Assembly (NCBI GenBank): GCA_947450675.1 | Contig: CANFWI010000031.1 | Location: 1-36,901, forward strand | From: Comamonadaceae bacterium | GTDB lineage: Bacteria; Pseudomonadota; Gammaproteobacteria; Burkholderiales; Burkholderiaceae_C | Reading direction: 5' to 3' | Length of the DNA: 36,901 nt | Shown: positions 19,101 through 27,341 of the stretch, one piece after another | Layout: every line of letters begins with the position of its first letter | Position numbering within the stretch: the first letter of the stretch is position 1 | Made by a program: the position numbers and the translations under genes | Notes under the pieces: model-generated | What the model was told of the DNA's origin: nothing | The model's input: only the letters and a program-made list of their open reading frames with translations | The model's database searches: none

Positions 19101-22100
19101 AGGGCGCGCGCAGTCCACGGTTTGCCACTGACGCGGCCGAGGGCACCGCCTTGACGAGTTGCATGACACGTCGTTGCTGCCCGCGGTAGACCACCAAATC
19201 TGCCTCGTCTGCAGACATGCATTCGGTGACGATCAAGCGTGGCAACGCTTTTGAGTTGAGGTGCGTCGGCCAACAATCCATCAGCCGAGTCCGGACATTC
19301 GGCAACTCATGCGGAATGACGCGGCATGGCCCCAAGGCCAACGCGTGGCTGGGGTTGATCGCCGTTTCGCCCGGCAAGGCTTGGCTACCGGCGGTGAGCA
19401 CCGTCAAGCGCATGGGCTGCTGCCAATCCAAGGCCTGTAGGGCTTTAGCGATGAACAGCAAACTGTCAAATGTCAGCGTCTGACCCGGCACGCATTCAGG
19501 GGCGTCAGCCGCCAGCGTCATGCCTGCGTCCAGCGCCCACAGGTGAAGGATGTAGTCAGGCAAGGCATGGGCTTGCTCCAAACTGCGAAAAAGTTGCTCA
19601 TAGTGCAAGGCCTCCGTGGCGGCCACCGTGTAGCTGCCGTCGATCAGGCTGGCGAAGCTGCTGCCCGGACGCACCAAGGTCACGCGATCACCCTGGTTCA
19701 AGATGCGCAACACCACCTCAGCGGTGAGTTTCGACTCGCTCCCCAAAACCAGCCAATGGCGACCTGGCTGAACGCTTTCAGTGCGCGGCACAGACGGTAT
19801 CCAATCAGGCACTTGCAACCAGTCGGCGTGATCCGGCAAGCGCTGAAGGGCTGGTGCGGCATGCGCCTGAGTCACTTCAGCAGTCGTCGCCTTGGCTGGC
19901 GCTGAAACCCCCGGCACGGGCACGGCCTGCGCCGGCGATAGTGCGCCAGCATCGACCCAATGCCGCTGACGCTCAAACGCATACGTCGGCAAAGAGGTTC
20001 GCCGCGCCGAGGCCGTCCCCGAACACGCGCCAAGCAAAGCCGGCCAGTCGATGGCCACGCCGCGTGTCCACAGCGCGGCAACAGCCGTCAACATCACCGG
20101 AAGATCGGCACGCCCTTCGCTCGCTTGTTGCGCTGTTTCGGTTGACGGCAAAACGACACGCTGTGCGTCTTGCGCCTGATACCGCGTTAAGGCACACAAG
20201 CCCTGACCCGGCCCGGCTTCAATGAGGGCCACGTCCGGCATTTGCAGCAAGGTGTTAAGCCCGTCTGCAAACCGCACGGTCTGGCGCAAGTGCTTCACCC
20301 AGTATTCGGGATCGGTCAAGGTCGCAGCGGCAACCCACGTGCCCGTGAGGTTCGAGATGAATGGAATGTTGGGCGGCTGTAAGCGAATGCGCTTCATCCG
20401 TTCACGAAACACCTCAAGAACACCGTCGAGCAAACCCGAGTGCGCAGCGACATCAATGTGCAATCGACGCGCCCCCAAGCCTTGCGCAGCGAGCTTTTTT
20501 TGCAGGGCCTCAATGGCTGGTAAACCGCCAGAGGCGATGCAACTGTCGGGCGCATTGACAGCCGCGACATCCAGCTCAAGGCCGGCCATCTGACTGAGTA
20601 ATTCAGCTTCAGACAAGTCCACCGACAACATGCCGCCAGCTGGCACAGCTTCAAAAAGTTGGCTGCGCAAGACCACCACGGAAAGCGCGTCTTCGAGCGA
20701 CATGACGCCGGCCAAACAGGCTGCGGTGTACTCGCCAGCGCTGTGACCCATGACGGCGGCGGGCTTCACGCCCCAGCTTTGCCACAATTTGGCGAGCGCA
20801 TATTCCAGCGTGAAGAGCGCAGGAATGGCATAACGTGGTCGCTGCAACAGCGCTGCGGTCTGTGGGTCGTTGTCACGCTCCAACATGACGCTGCGCAAGT
20901 CTTGCGGAGCATCGGCAGGCAGGCGCGCAAAGCAGTCGTCGATCGCCTGGCGAAAAACCGGCAAGGCCAACAAGTCACGCCCAGCACCGGGGTAATGCGC
21001 ACCGCCACCGGGGAACATCAGCACCACTGGCGGCGGCGCAGCGTTGGCATGCGCAGTGACGGCGCGTGGCGCATGGCGCGCCTCCAAAGTCTCACGCAGA
21101 CCGCTCAGATCTTTCACCACCAGCGCCAAACGGTGGGGAAAGTCGCGCCGTCCCACGCGCAAGGTATAGGCCGCATCAGCCAATGAAAAATCGTTTGGGA
21201 AATCTGCTTCAGGCTGCGCCAAAAACGCCTGCCATTTGGCTTTGAGCCGCTGCAATGCGGTGGCACTGCGAGCCGACAGCGTGAGCAATTGCCAAGCGTC
21301 GGCAGGGCCGCTCTCTGACCGCACCGCCATGACCGGGGATTCTTCCAAAATGACATGCGCGTTGGTACCGCCAACGCCCAAAGAATTCACGGCCGCACGG
21401 CGCGGCGTGTTGCCATGCGGCCACGGCTTAGCTTTGTGGACCACATAAAACGGCGTTTTCTCAATCTCCAAGCGGTGGTTGGCCGTGCTGAAATTCAGGC
21501 TTTCCGGAATCCATTCGTGGCGCAGCGCCAGCGACACTTTGATCAAGGCAGCCACCCCGGCGGCCGTGTCGAGATGACCGATGTGGGTCTTCAGCGACCC
21601 AATGCCGCAAGTCCCCGGCAAGCCCGCATAAGCTTGCGCCAATGCCGCCACCTCGATCGGGTCGCCGACGGGCGTGCCGGTGCCATGCGCCTCAATGTAT
21701 TGAATACTCGACGGCTCCACGCCCGCCATGGCCAGCGCTTCCACCGCCGCAGCGGCCTGCCCTTCAACGCTGGGCGCCAGGTAACCAGCTTTTTGTGAAC
21801 CGTCGTTGTTGACCGCTGAAGCTCGGATCACCGCATAAATTTGATCGCGCTGCTGCAGCGCGTCTTCCAAACGCCGCAAGACAACAACACCCACACCGCT
21901 GCCAAAAATCGTCCCGCGGGCCTGCTCGTCAAAGGCTCGGCACAGCCCATCCGGCGAGAGAATCTCTCCTTCGGTGTAGTGGTAGCCGTGGCGGTGCGGA
22001 AGATGAATGCTGACGCCCCCCGCCAACGCCATGTCGCACTCGCCAGACAGCAAACTCTGCGCCGCCAAATGCACCGCGACCAGTGAGGTCGAGCAGGCGG

Positions 22101-22656
22101 TCTGGACGGCGATGCTGGGCCCTTTCAGGTTCAGTAAATAGGACAAACGCGTGGTCAAAAAGTCTTTGTCGTTGCCGGTATGCCGGAGCAAAAACAAGCC
22201 CATGGATTTGAGCAAGGCCGGGTTCGTCAACAAATTTTGTGGCAAATACGCTTGCATGCCGCAGCCAGCGAAAACGCCTACCGATCCGTCAAATTGCTCA
22301 GGCATGTGGCCGGCATCTTCTAGGGCCTCCCACGCGCACTCCAAAAAGTGCCGATGTTGCGGATCCAGCACGGACGCGTCACGTTGGCTGAAGCCAAAGA
22401 ATTCACCATCGAACATCTCCATCTCCGGCAAGACCAAGCTGGCCCGCACATAGTGGGGGTCAGCCAAGTCGGCTTCGGACACACCTGCAGCGCGCAGTTG
22501 TTCGGCACTCATCCACTCGGTCGCCGGCTGGCCACTTTTGAGCAGCGCCCACAACTCAGCTGCTGAACGGGCTGCAGGAAAATGACCGGCCAGCCCGACG
22601 ATGGCAATGCAACCGGGCTCGATGAAGGCTTCTGCTGATTGGTTTTTTTGTGTCAT
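16159..22656 (-). CDS. Modular type I polyketide synthase, KS-AT-KR-DH-ACP-TE
   Basis: This 2,165-residue cytoplasmic megaenzyme has the domain order (residues from the ATG at 22656) KS about 14-440, AT 545-880, KR 940-1400, DH 1410-1690, ACP 1765-1840 and TE 1885-2140. KS has TACSTS (Cys188), HGTGT (His324) and GHLD (His360). AT has GHSAGE (Ser639); the residue after Ser favours a malonyl-type extender, but the later AAHS loop departs from the usual HAFH. KR keeps TGGLGAIA for NADPH and catalytic Tyr1357; LED resembles the B-type LDD. DH has His1440 (HTVAG) and Asp1607 (HPAMLD) but lacks the usual Pro after the His motif. ACP has GGHS (Ser1803). TE has GYSGG (Ser1964), Asp1991 and His2116. 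DH after KR is an unusual order. The NRPS stop lies 13 bp upstream, so it is co-translated with that gene. Confidence 0.93.
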   Translation of the reverse strand: MTQKNQSAEAFIEPGCIAIVGLAGHFPAARSAAELWALLKSGQPATEWMSAEQLRAAGVSEADLADPHYVRASLVLPEMEMFDGEFFGFSQRDASVLDPQHRHFLECAWEALEDAGHMPEQFDGSVGVFAGCGMQAYLPQNLLTNPALLKSMGLFLLRHTGNDKDFLTTRLSYLLNLKGPSIAVQTACSTSLVAVHLAAQSLLSGECDMALAGGVSIHLPHRHGYHYTEGEILSPDGLCRAFDEQARGTIFGSGVGVVVLRRLEDALQQRDQIYAVIRASAVNNDGSQKAGYLAPSVEGQAAAAVEALAMAGVEPSSIQYIEAHGTGTPVGDPIEVAALAQAYAGLPGTCGIGSLKTHIGHLDTAAGVAALIKVSLALRHEWIPESLNFSTANHRLEIEKTPFYVVHKAKPWPHGNTPRRAAVNSLGVGGTNAHVILEESPVMAVRSESGPADAWQLLTLSARSATALQRLKAKWQAFLAQPEADFPNDFSLADAAYTLRVGRRDFPHRLALVVKDLSGLRETLEARHAPRAVTAHANAAPPPVVLMFPGGGAHYPGAGRDLLALPVFRQAIDDCFARLPADAPQDLRSVMLERDNDPQTAALLQRPRYAIPALFTLEYALAKLWQSWGVKPAAVMGHSAGEYTAACLAGVMSLEDALSVVVLRSQLFEAVPAGGMLSVDLSEAELLSQMAGLELDVAAVNAPDSCIASGGLPAIEALQKKLAAQGLGARRLHIDVAAHSGLLDGVLEVFRERMKRIRLQPPNIPFISNLTGTWVAAATLTDPEYWVKHLRQTVRFADGLNTLLQMPDVALIEAGPGQGLCALTRYQAQDAQRVVLPSTETAQQASEGRADLPVMLTAVAALWTRGVAIDWPALLGACSGTASARRTSLPTYAFERQRHWVDAGALSPAQAVPVPGVSAPAKATTAEVTQAHAAPALQRLPDHADWLQVPDWIPSVPRTESVQPGRHWLVLGSESKLTAEVVLRILNQGDRVTLVRPGSSFASLIDGSYTVAATEALHYEQLFRSLEQAHALPDYILHLWALDAGMTLAADAPECVPGQTLTFDSLLFIAKALQALDWQQPMRLTVLTAGSQALPGETAINPSHALALGPCRVIPHELPNVRTRLMDCWPTHLNSKALPRLIVTECMSADEADLVVYRGQQRRVMQLVKAVPSAASVANRGLRAPLRYRGVYLLTGGLGAIALELAEYLARTQQARLVLVSRRALPVRAEWPRHVASDDGTVDKQETQLLQRVLALEAAGAEVLTMSADVQDPVAMARVVAECRAHFGALHGVFHAAGVLEDGSIHGKNADSIQRVLGAKAAGAQVLHALLPPGSLDFWAVFSSTSVFLGGAGQVDYVAANAFVDSLAASRPDGLCIHWGIWGDRGMAQRAYGGEERSLPHASSRAANVHPLLGVRHDSAEGVRFEAVYTPATLWVLSEHTVAGRPVLVGTAYIEIARAALQQLHPGRGIELRALSFGEAMVFDDKVPREVRIELLTNNPSTNDAGYDFRVSSRAQPDAPWQEHARAGVSLFDDALPVASPLPAMGLRPGTWVAGQVPQAGAISFGPRWQNIARMQLNGQGGTAEIELAARFAPDLSVYVCHPAMLDMAATFGLHLLSAQTRQALLFVPLSIERVRLVAALPGQCVSRVELSGPLQDSLLNFDVSLHATDGSPLATLEGFCLRGVSAEAMTHVAPAPAAKAPTLVASMLACGIRGDDAPALFERIFATDASDLTVSSMALPALRRVLQPVSPRVAASDAMASTAAGDGRLSPMERAIAAMWRELLGTHEIDLQDDFFALGGHSLAAVRLFARIRKEFGVDLPLATLFKAPTLGALSAWVEQTRSRAAAKATTRVPQVAPTAVENEGVGEPDAWAEDGWSALVEINRGRAGVKPLFCVHGAAGNVLNFKVIADRLGADQPFYGLQAQGVDGRLPLLPTIEAMAAQYVAAVRTVDPVGPYRLAGYSGGGVIALEMAQQLKQAGAEVVLLAMLDTLSPAAAQVRISPLKKIWLMRHWSLKFAMEWPARRRTTQQEKINHRLAMQPLPTGEALPPELASARLFSHFVTAQERYQTPVYDGPMALFRAQQGYTPYLNAGPQLGWQAHLRGDIRVIEIAGSHVSMLSEPGLSQLAEGLQQELARADTPTELPCGLDAPADSGFFRGKNVVA

Positions 22657-22669
22657 CAATGCGCGCCTC

Positions 22670-25600
22670 TCAGACCGATGGGGTTGGCGAATAGCCGCCC
22701 GGTGCGCGCAGGTTGCGGCGCGTCTTTGCGCGGCTCAGCGCATCGTTCACGGACGCGCTGGCGACAGGGCTGGACAAGTGTTGGGCCAAGCCGCGAATCG
22801 TCGGAAAGCGAAACATGTCCGTGATGGACACTTCCTGCCCTGAGACTTCGCGCAAGCGGCGTTGCACCTGCACCACCAACAAAGAGTGGCCACCCAAGTC
22901 AAAGAAGTTGTCGGTGACACTGACCTCGCTCAAGCCCAAGACTTCGCGCCACAAGGCCGCAATTGATTTTTCAAATTCATTGCCAGGTGCGACGGCTACC
23001 GGCAACACGATGGCAGCGCGTGGGTCTGGCAGCGCCAAACGGTCGACCTTGCCATTCGGTGTGAGCGAGAAGGCGAACACCACCACCAAACTGGCGGGCA
23101 ACATGATCTCGGGCAACTCAGCTGCCAGCGCTTGCCGCAAATCGTCGGGTTTGAGCGTAACGCCCGCTTGCGGTGTGACGTAGCCCACCAAGCGATGGCC
23201 ACCGGCCGGATCGTCGCGGGCCATCACCACCGCCTGCTTCACACCCGGCTGGCGCAGCAGCAAGCTCTCGATTTCACCCAGCTCAATGCGGTGGCCTCTA
23301 ATCTTGACCTGATGATCAGTACGGCCCAAAAATTCAATCTCTCCGTCCGGGTGACGGCGCACCAAATCGCCGGTGCGATACCACCGACCACCGGCCACCG
23401 CCGCATCAACCAAGAAGCGTTCGGCGGTGAGCTCCGGCCGACCGAGATAACCCAAGGTCACGCCGTCTCCGCCAATCAGCAACTCGCCAGGCACCAGCGC
23501 GGGACAGTCCAGCCCAACGGCATTGCGCACGCTGAGTTGCGTGTTGGCAATGGCTTGCCCCAGCGGCACGAATGCCCCCGGTGACATCAAGTCGCACTTG
23601 CTCACATCGCAGACGGTTGACCAGACCGTGGTCTCCGTTGGCCCGTACATGTTCTGCACCTTGCCGGGCACCAGCGCGGTCAGTTGCCGGGCCAATTCCA
23701 AGGGCAGCGCTTCCCCGCCCACCAACAACACAGACAGCCGCGACAGCGCCTCGCGACCTGGCGCGTCAGCCACCAGCATCGAGGCCATCGACGGCGTGCA
23801 TTGCAAATGCGTCGCGTCGTTGTGCAGAATGTCGTCAGCCACGGACACACGCTGCCCGACACCCGGCGATTGTTGCGACGCGTCCATCAAGCTTTTCAAG
23901 TCACGCAGATGCGCCAGCACCGCATTCGCCTCAATGCCGAAATCGATCAAGCAGCCAATTTCGTCCACACCGGCGTCGCGCAGCAAGTCGACCATCGCCA
24001 AGCATCGCTGCGGCGAACCAAACAAGGCGCTGGTGTTGTAGTAGCGGGCAAACGCGTGCTCCAGCAAGGCGTCCATGTCGGCTTCCGAGAGTGGCTCTGA
24101 TTCCATGATGTCAAGCGGTGTCTTGCCTTTGCCAGAACTGCGTTGAACAAAAGTCGGAAACGTCCATGCGGCTTGTCGAACCAAGTCCACCGCACTGCGC
24201 AAATAGGCTTTCATGGGGCCGCGCACAGTCTCACGCACCACGTCTTCATCGTCGCCGACAAAGGTGTGCAGCATCATCGTCACATGGCCTGAACCGGCAT
24301 GGCCGGCCTTGCGCCAAGCCGCGCGGTAAAGACTGATCTTGGCGGCGACATCGGTCAGGTTTTGACCGAGCAAATGCGTCAGCAACCGACAGCCCAACTC
24401 GCCCGCCTGCTCAAAGGTTTCAGGGTTGCCCGCCGCTGTGACCCAGACCGGAATTTCCGCCTGAATGGGGCTTGGTCGGGTCTTGATATCGACGCTGCCG
24501 CCCAGCGGGCTGTCAAACGCGACGCTTTCGCCGCGCCAGAGTCGACGCACCATGTCGATGCGGTCGAACAGTTCTTGTTTACGATTGGCGAAGACCTCGG
24601 GCGCCATGACAAAGTCATTCGGCTGCCAACCCGCGGCAAATGCAATCCCCACACGCCCCTGCGAAATATTGTCAACCACCGCCCAGTCTTCAGCGGCGCG
24701 GATCGGGTGGTGCAGCGGCAGCACACAACTGCCGGCGCGGATCTGTACCCGCGTGGTGATGGCCGCCAAGGCCGCACTGGTCATGGCGGCATTCGGGTAC
24801 ATGCCGCCAAAAGCGTGGAAGTGTCGTTCGGGCGTCCAGACGGCAGAAAAGCCTTCGCGGTCTGCAAAGCGCGCGCCTTCAAAAAGGAGTTCGTAGCGCT
24901 GATGCGGCTCAACCTGGTTGTCGTTGCCAAAGTAAAAAAGACTGAACTCCGGGCCGTTGCTATTCACCGGAGGTTGGCTTGAATGCAGCACCACCGTGAG
25001 CCCGCGACTCAAGGTCCAGCAGAGCTCCAGCACCGAAATATCAAATGACAAACTGGTCACCGCCAGCCAGCGTGCGCCCGCTTCATATGGCACGCGTTGG
25101 CTCATGCCAGCGAAGAAATTCATCACGTTGCGGTGCGTCACCACCACGCCTTTAGGCTTGCCGGTCGAACCCGAGGTGTAGATGACATAGGCGGCACGCG
25201 AAGAGCGGCCCTCTCCCATTGCGCTGTTAGGTGCTGCGGCCTCAGGTTCCAAAGCGGTGCTCGCATCGAACAGCATGGTCTTGTGCTGCGGCAGTGCCAG
25301 TGTCTTTGCCAGTGCTGCGGTGGTCAAGACCAACCGCGTGGCCGAATCGTCAACCATGAAACTCAAACGCTGCGCTGGATAAGCCGGGTCTAACGGCAGA
25401 TAAGCCGCGCCGACTTTCCAGATGGCCAACAAGCCGACGAGCAATTCAGGACTGCGCTCCAGACACAGACCGACCACGTCGCCCGATTGCACGCCGCGCT
25501 GCTGCAAACGCCCAGCCCATGCATCTGACTGCTGCTCCAGCGCTTGGTAGCTGAGCGTGCGGCCGTAGAACGTGATGGCCGCTTGTGCCGGGGTGCGAGC

Positions 25601-27319
25601 GGCCTGCGCCGAAATCACCTCGTGCGCGCACAAGTTCGCTGCATAAGGCGTTGCGCTGCTCGCGTTCAAAGCGCGAAAAAGCTCGGCTTCGGCGTCTGGC
25701 AGCAGCGAGATTTCTGCGACTTGCGCCACGTCACTTGCCGCTTCAAAAGCAGTCAAATAAGCCGCCAGATGCGCAGCCATGACCTTCGCTGTTGCGGCGG
25801 AATACACCGCGCTGTCCGCCACCAACACCAGCTCCCGGCAGGATGCATCCACCGTCAACAAGAGCGCCGGTGCGTCACTGGCGTCAAGCTTCGGCAAGCC
25901 ACTGAGGCTCACACCAATGGCCATGGTTTGTGGCAGTCCAGCGGGCTTTTCGGCCAAGCGGGTCGGCAAGTCACACGGGCATGGCCCGGCTTTGTGAACT
26001 TGACGGATGTGCGCTTCAGTGCGCGCAACGGCATCCGCAATGCTGCCCGCCAAATCAAGTGTCAGCGTCAACGGCACCCACGGCGACAGCCAAGGCTCAA
26101 GCCCTTGGGCTTGCTCACTCAGGACGGCATCGCCATAAAACATAGACAGCCGCGCCTGTCCGGTGAGCGCCGCCAGCCACGCCGACAAACCGGCCACACT
26201 GCGAGGCCCTTGCGCCGCAACCTGCAAGGGGAAAATATGTGGCGACTGGTCTAACGGCATGCGTTGCGTCGGCAGCAACTGCGGGTAGGGCAACTCGACT
26301 GGCGCCAACTGAGCGAATGCGTTGAACCAAAAAGCTTCGCCACGGCCGACCTGCGGCAAACTGGCGGCTAGCAAGTCCTTCAGTTCAGGGCTCAGCGCTG
26401 GCAAAACCATGCCGCGCTCAAGCTTGTGAGGATCGCCGCCGCCCAACACCACCACGCCATCAGCAGTGGCGATAGCCAGTGTGTCGCCCTGCACGTCAAG
26501 CACCGTGCCGGGCCGGGCCATCAGTCTCGGTACGCCATCGCTGACGCGGGCAGACCGAACCAACACGATGCCGGTGCCCGTGAAGATCTTTGGACGCGCC
26601 AATGGATTCAGGTAATGGCCTGTGCCGAAATCAAGTGCACGCACCAAGACAGCAATGGCCTCTGCGCTGTCTGAAAAATCAAGCGTCGCCAAGTTCGCGG
26701 GTCTTGCAGCCCGCCCGAAATAACGCATCGGTGGGCCTTGTGGTGTGAGCGTCAACTGTCCCTGTTTGATGTCGTCCAGCATCGCCTGAAAACTGACCAG
26801 CCCAGCTTCGTAGCATTTCGCGTTCAGGCTCAAGACCGTCTCTTGCGGCGACAAGTCAAACGCGACCTGCCGTACGATACGCCCGGCATCCACGGCAGGG
26901 GTCATCTCATGCCATGTGATGCCGTGCGAAGATTCGCGCGCCATCAAAGCCCAAGCTGGCGCGTTCAAGCCGGCATAGTCAGGCAACCAAGCATCATGAA
27001 AATTAATGGCCAACCGCCGTGCTTGTGAAATAACGGACGCCGGCAGTATCTGTAAGTTGGCGACACTGAAGAGAAAATCGAACTCAATACCGCCGAGCTC
27101 AATCTCTGACGGCAAGCTCATGTGCATCGCACGGATGCCCTGACGCTCAGCCCATTGCAGAATTTTCGGATTAGAAGAGACGACAGCCTTGACGCGATGA
27201 CCCGCCTTTAAAAAAGCTTCGGCACAACTGCTCAACAAGCTGCCGCTTCCGACAAAGACCGCACTGGTGCTGATGTTGCCGGTGTTGACGTGGGGAGTAC
27301 CGGTGAATGTCATGTCCAT
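22670..27319 (-). CDS. NRPS loading protein: formyltransferase, partial condensation, adenylation with embedded luciferase-like monooxygenase, carrier
   Basis: This 1,549-residue protein has an unusual architecture. Residues about 18-310 form a formyltransferase (F) with Asn106, His108 and Asp144, matching the positions of the catalytic triad in Met-tRNA formyltransferase, plus its C-terminal subdomain. Residues 335-545 resemble the C-terminal lobe of a condensation domain; no HHxxxDG is found. Adenylation starts near 545, with A3 at 714-724 and A4 at Asp760. A luciferase-like flavin monooxygenase fills about 790-1140, then adenylation resumes with A5 (NMYGPTE, 1223-1229), A7 (YRTGDL, 1314) and A10 (PNGKVDR, 1421). 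A carrier follows with Ser1479 (GGHSL). The ten-residue code reads D-I-L-Q-L-G-M-V-W-K, close to the glycine code DILQLGLIWK. AGGA precedes the ATG. The likely product on the carrier is N-formylglycine, possibly oxidised. Confidence 0.9.
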   Translation of the reverse strand: MDMTFTGTPHVNTGNISTSAVFVGSGSLLSSCAEAFLKAGHRVKAVVSSNPKILQWAERQGIRAMHMSLPSEIELGGIEFDFLFSVANLQILPASVISQARRLAINFHDAWLPDYAGLNAPAWALMARESSHGITWHEMTPAVDAGRIVRQVAFDLSPQETVLSLNAKCYEAGLVSFQAMLDDIKQGQLTLTPQGPPMRYFGRAARPANLATLDFSDSAEAIAVLVRALDFGTGHYLNPLARPKIFTGTGIVLVRSARVSDGVPRLMARPGTVLDVQGDTLAIATADGVVVLGGGDPHKLERGMVLPALSPELKDLLAASLPQVGRGEAFWFNAFAQLAPVELPYPQLLPTQRMPLDQSPHIFPLQVAAQGPRSVAGLSAWLAALTGQARLSMFYGDAVLSEQAQGLEPWLSPWVPLTLTLDLAGSIADAVARTEAHIRQVHKAGPCPCDLPTRLAEKPAGLPQTMAIGVSLSGLPKLDASDAPALLLTVDASCRELVLVADSAVYSAATAKVMAAHLAAYLTAFEAASDVAQVAEISLLPDAEAELFRALNASSATPYAANLCAHEVISAQAARTPAQAAITFYGRTLSYQALEQQSDAWAGRLQQRGVQSGDVVGLCLERSPELLVGLLAIWKVGAAYLPLDPAYPAQRLSFMVDDSATRLVLTTAALAKTLALPQHKTMLFDASTALEPEAAAPNSAMGEGRSSRAAYVIYTSGSTGKPKGVVVTHRNVMNFFAGMSQRVPYEAGARWLAVTSLSFDISVLELCWTLSRGLTVVLHSSQPPVNSNGPEFSLFYFGNDNQVEPHQRYELLFEGARFADREGFSAVWTPERHFHAFGGMYPNAAMTSAALAAITTRVQIRAGSCVLPLHHPIRAAEDWAVVDNISQGRVGIAFAAGWQPNDFVMAPEVFANRKQELFDRIDMVRRLWRGESVAFDSPLGGSVDIKTRPSPIQAEIPVWVTAAGNPETFEQAGELGCRLLTHLLGQNLTDVAAKISLYRAAWRKAGHAGSGHVTMMLHTFVGDDEDVVRETVRGPMKAYLRSAVDLVRQAAWTFPTFVQRSSGKGKTPLDIMESEPLSEADMDALLEHAFARYYNTSALFGSPQRCLAMVDLLRDAGVDEIGCLIDFGIEANAVLAHLRDLKSLMDASQQSPGVGQRVSVADDILHNDATHLQCTPSMASMLVADAPGREALSRLSVLLVGGEALPLELARQLTALVPGKVQNMYGPTETTVWSTVCDVSKCDLMSPGAFVPLGQAIANTQLSVRNAVGLDCPALVPGELLIGGDGVTLGYLGRPELTAERFLVDAAVAGGRWYRTGDLVRRHPDGEIEFLGRTDHQVKIRGHRIELGEIESLLLRQPGVKQAVVMARDDPAGGHRLVGYVTPQAGVTLKPDDLRQALAAELPEIMLPASLVVVFAFSLTPNGKVDRLALPDPRAAIVLPVAVAPGNEFEKSIAALWREVLGLSEVSVTDNFFDLGGHSLLVVQVQRRLREVSGQEVSITDMFRFPTIRGLAQHLSSPVASASVNDALSRAKTRRNLRAPGGYSPTPSV

Positions 27320-27341
27320 GGGCGCGTCCTGACTTGTTTGA

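Noticed and set aside
24900..25000. Separate monooxygenase gene inside the NRPS
   Set aside because: The reading frame is continuous across both junctions and the adenylation motifs resume in frame, so it is an internal domain.
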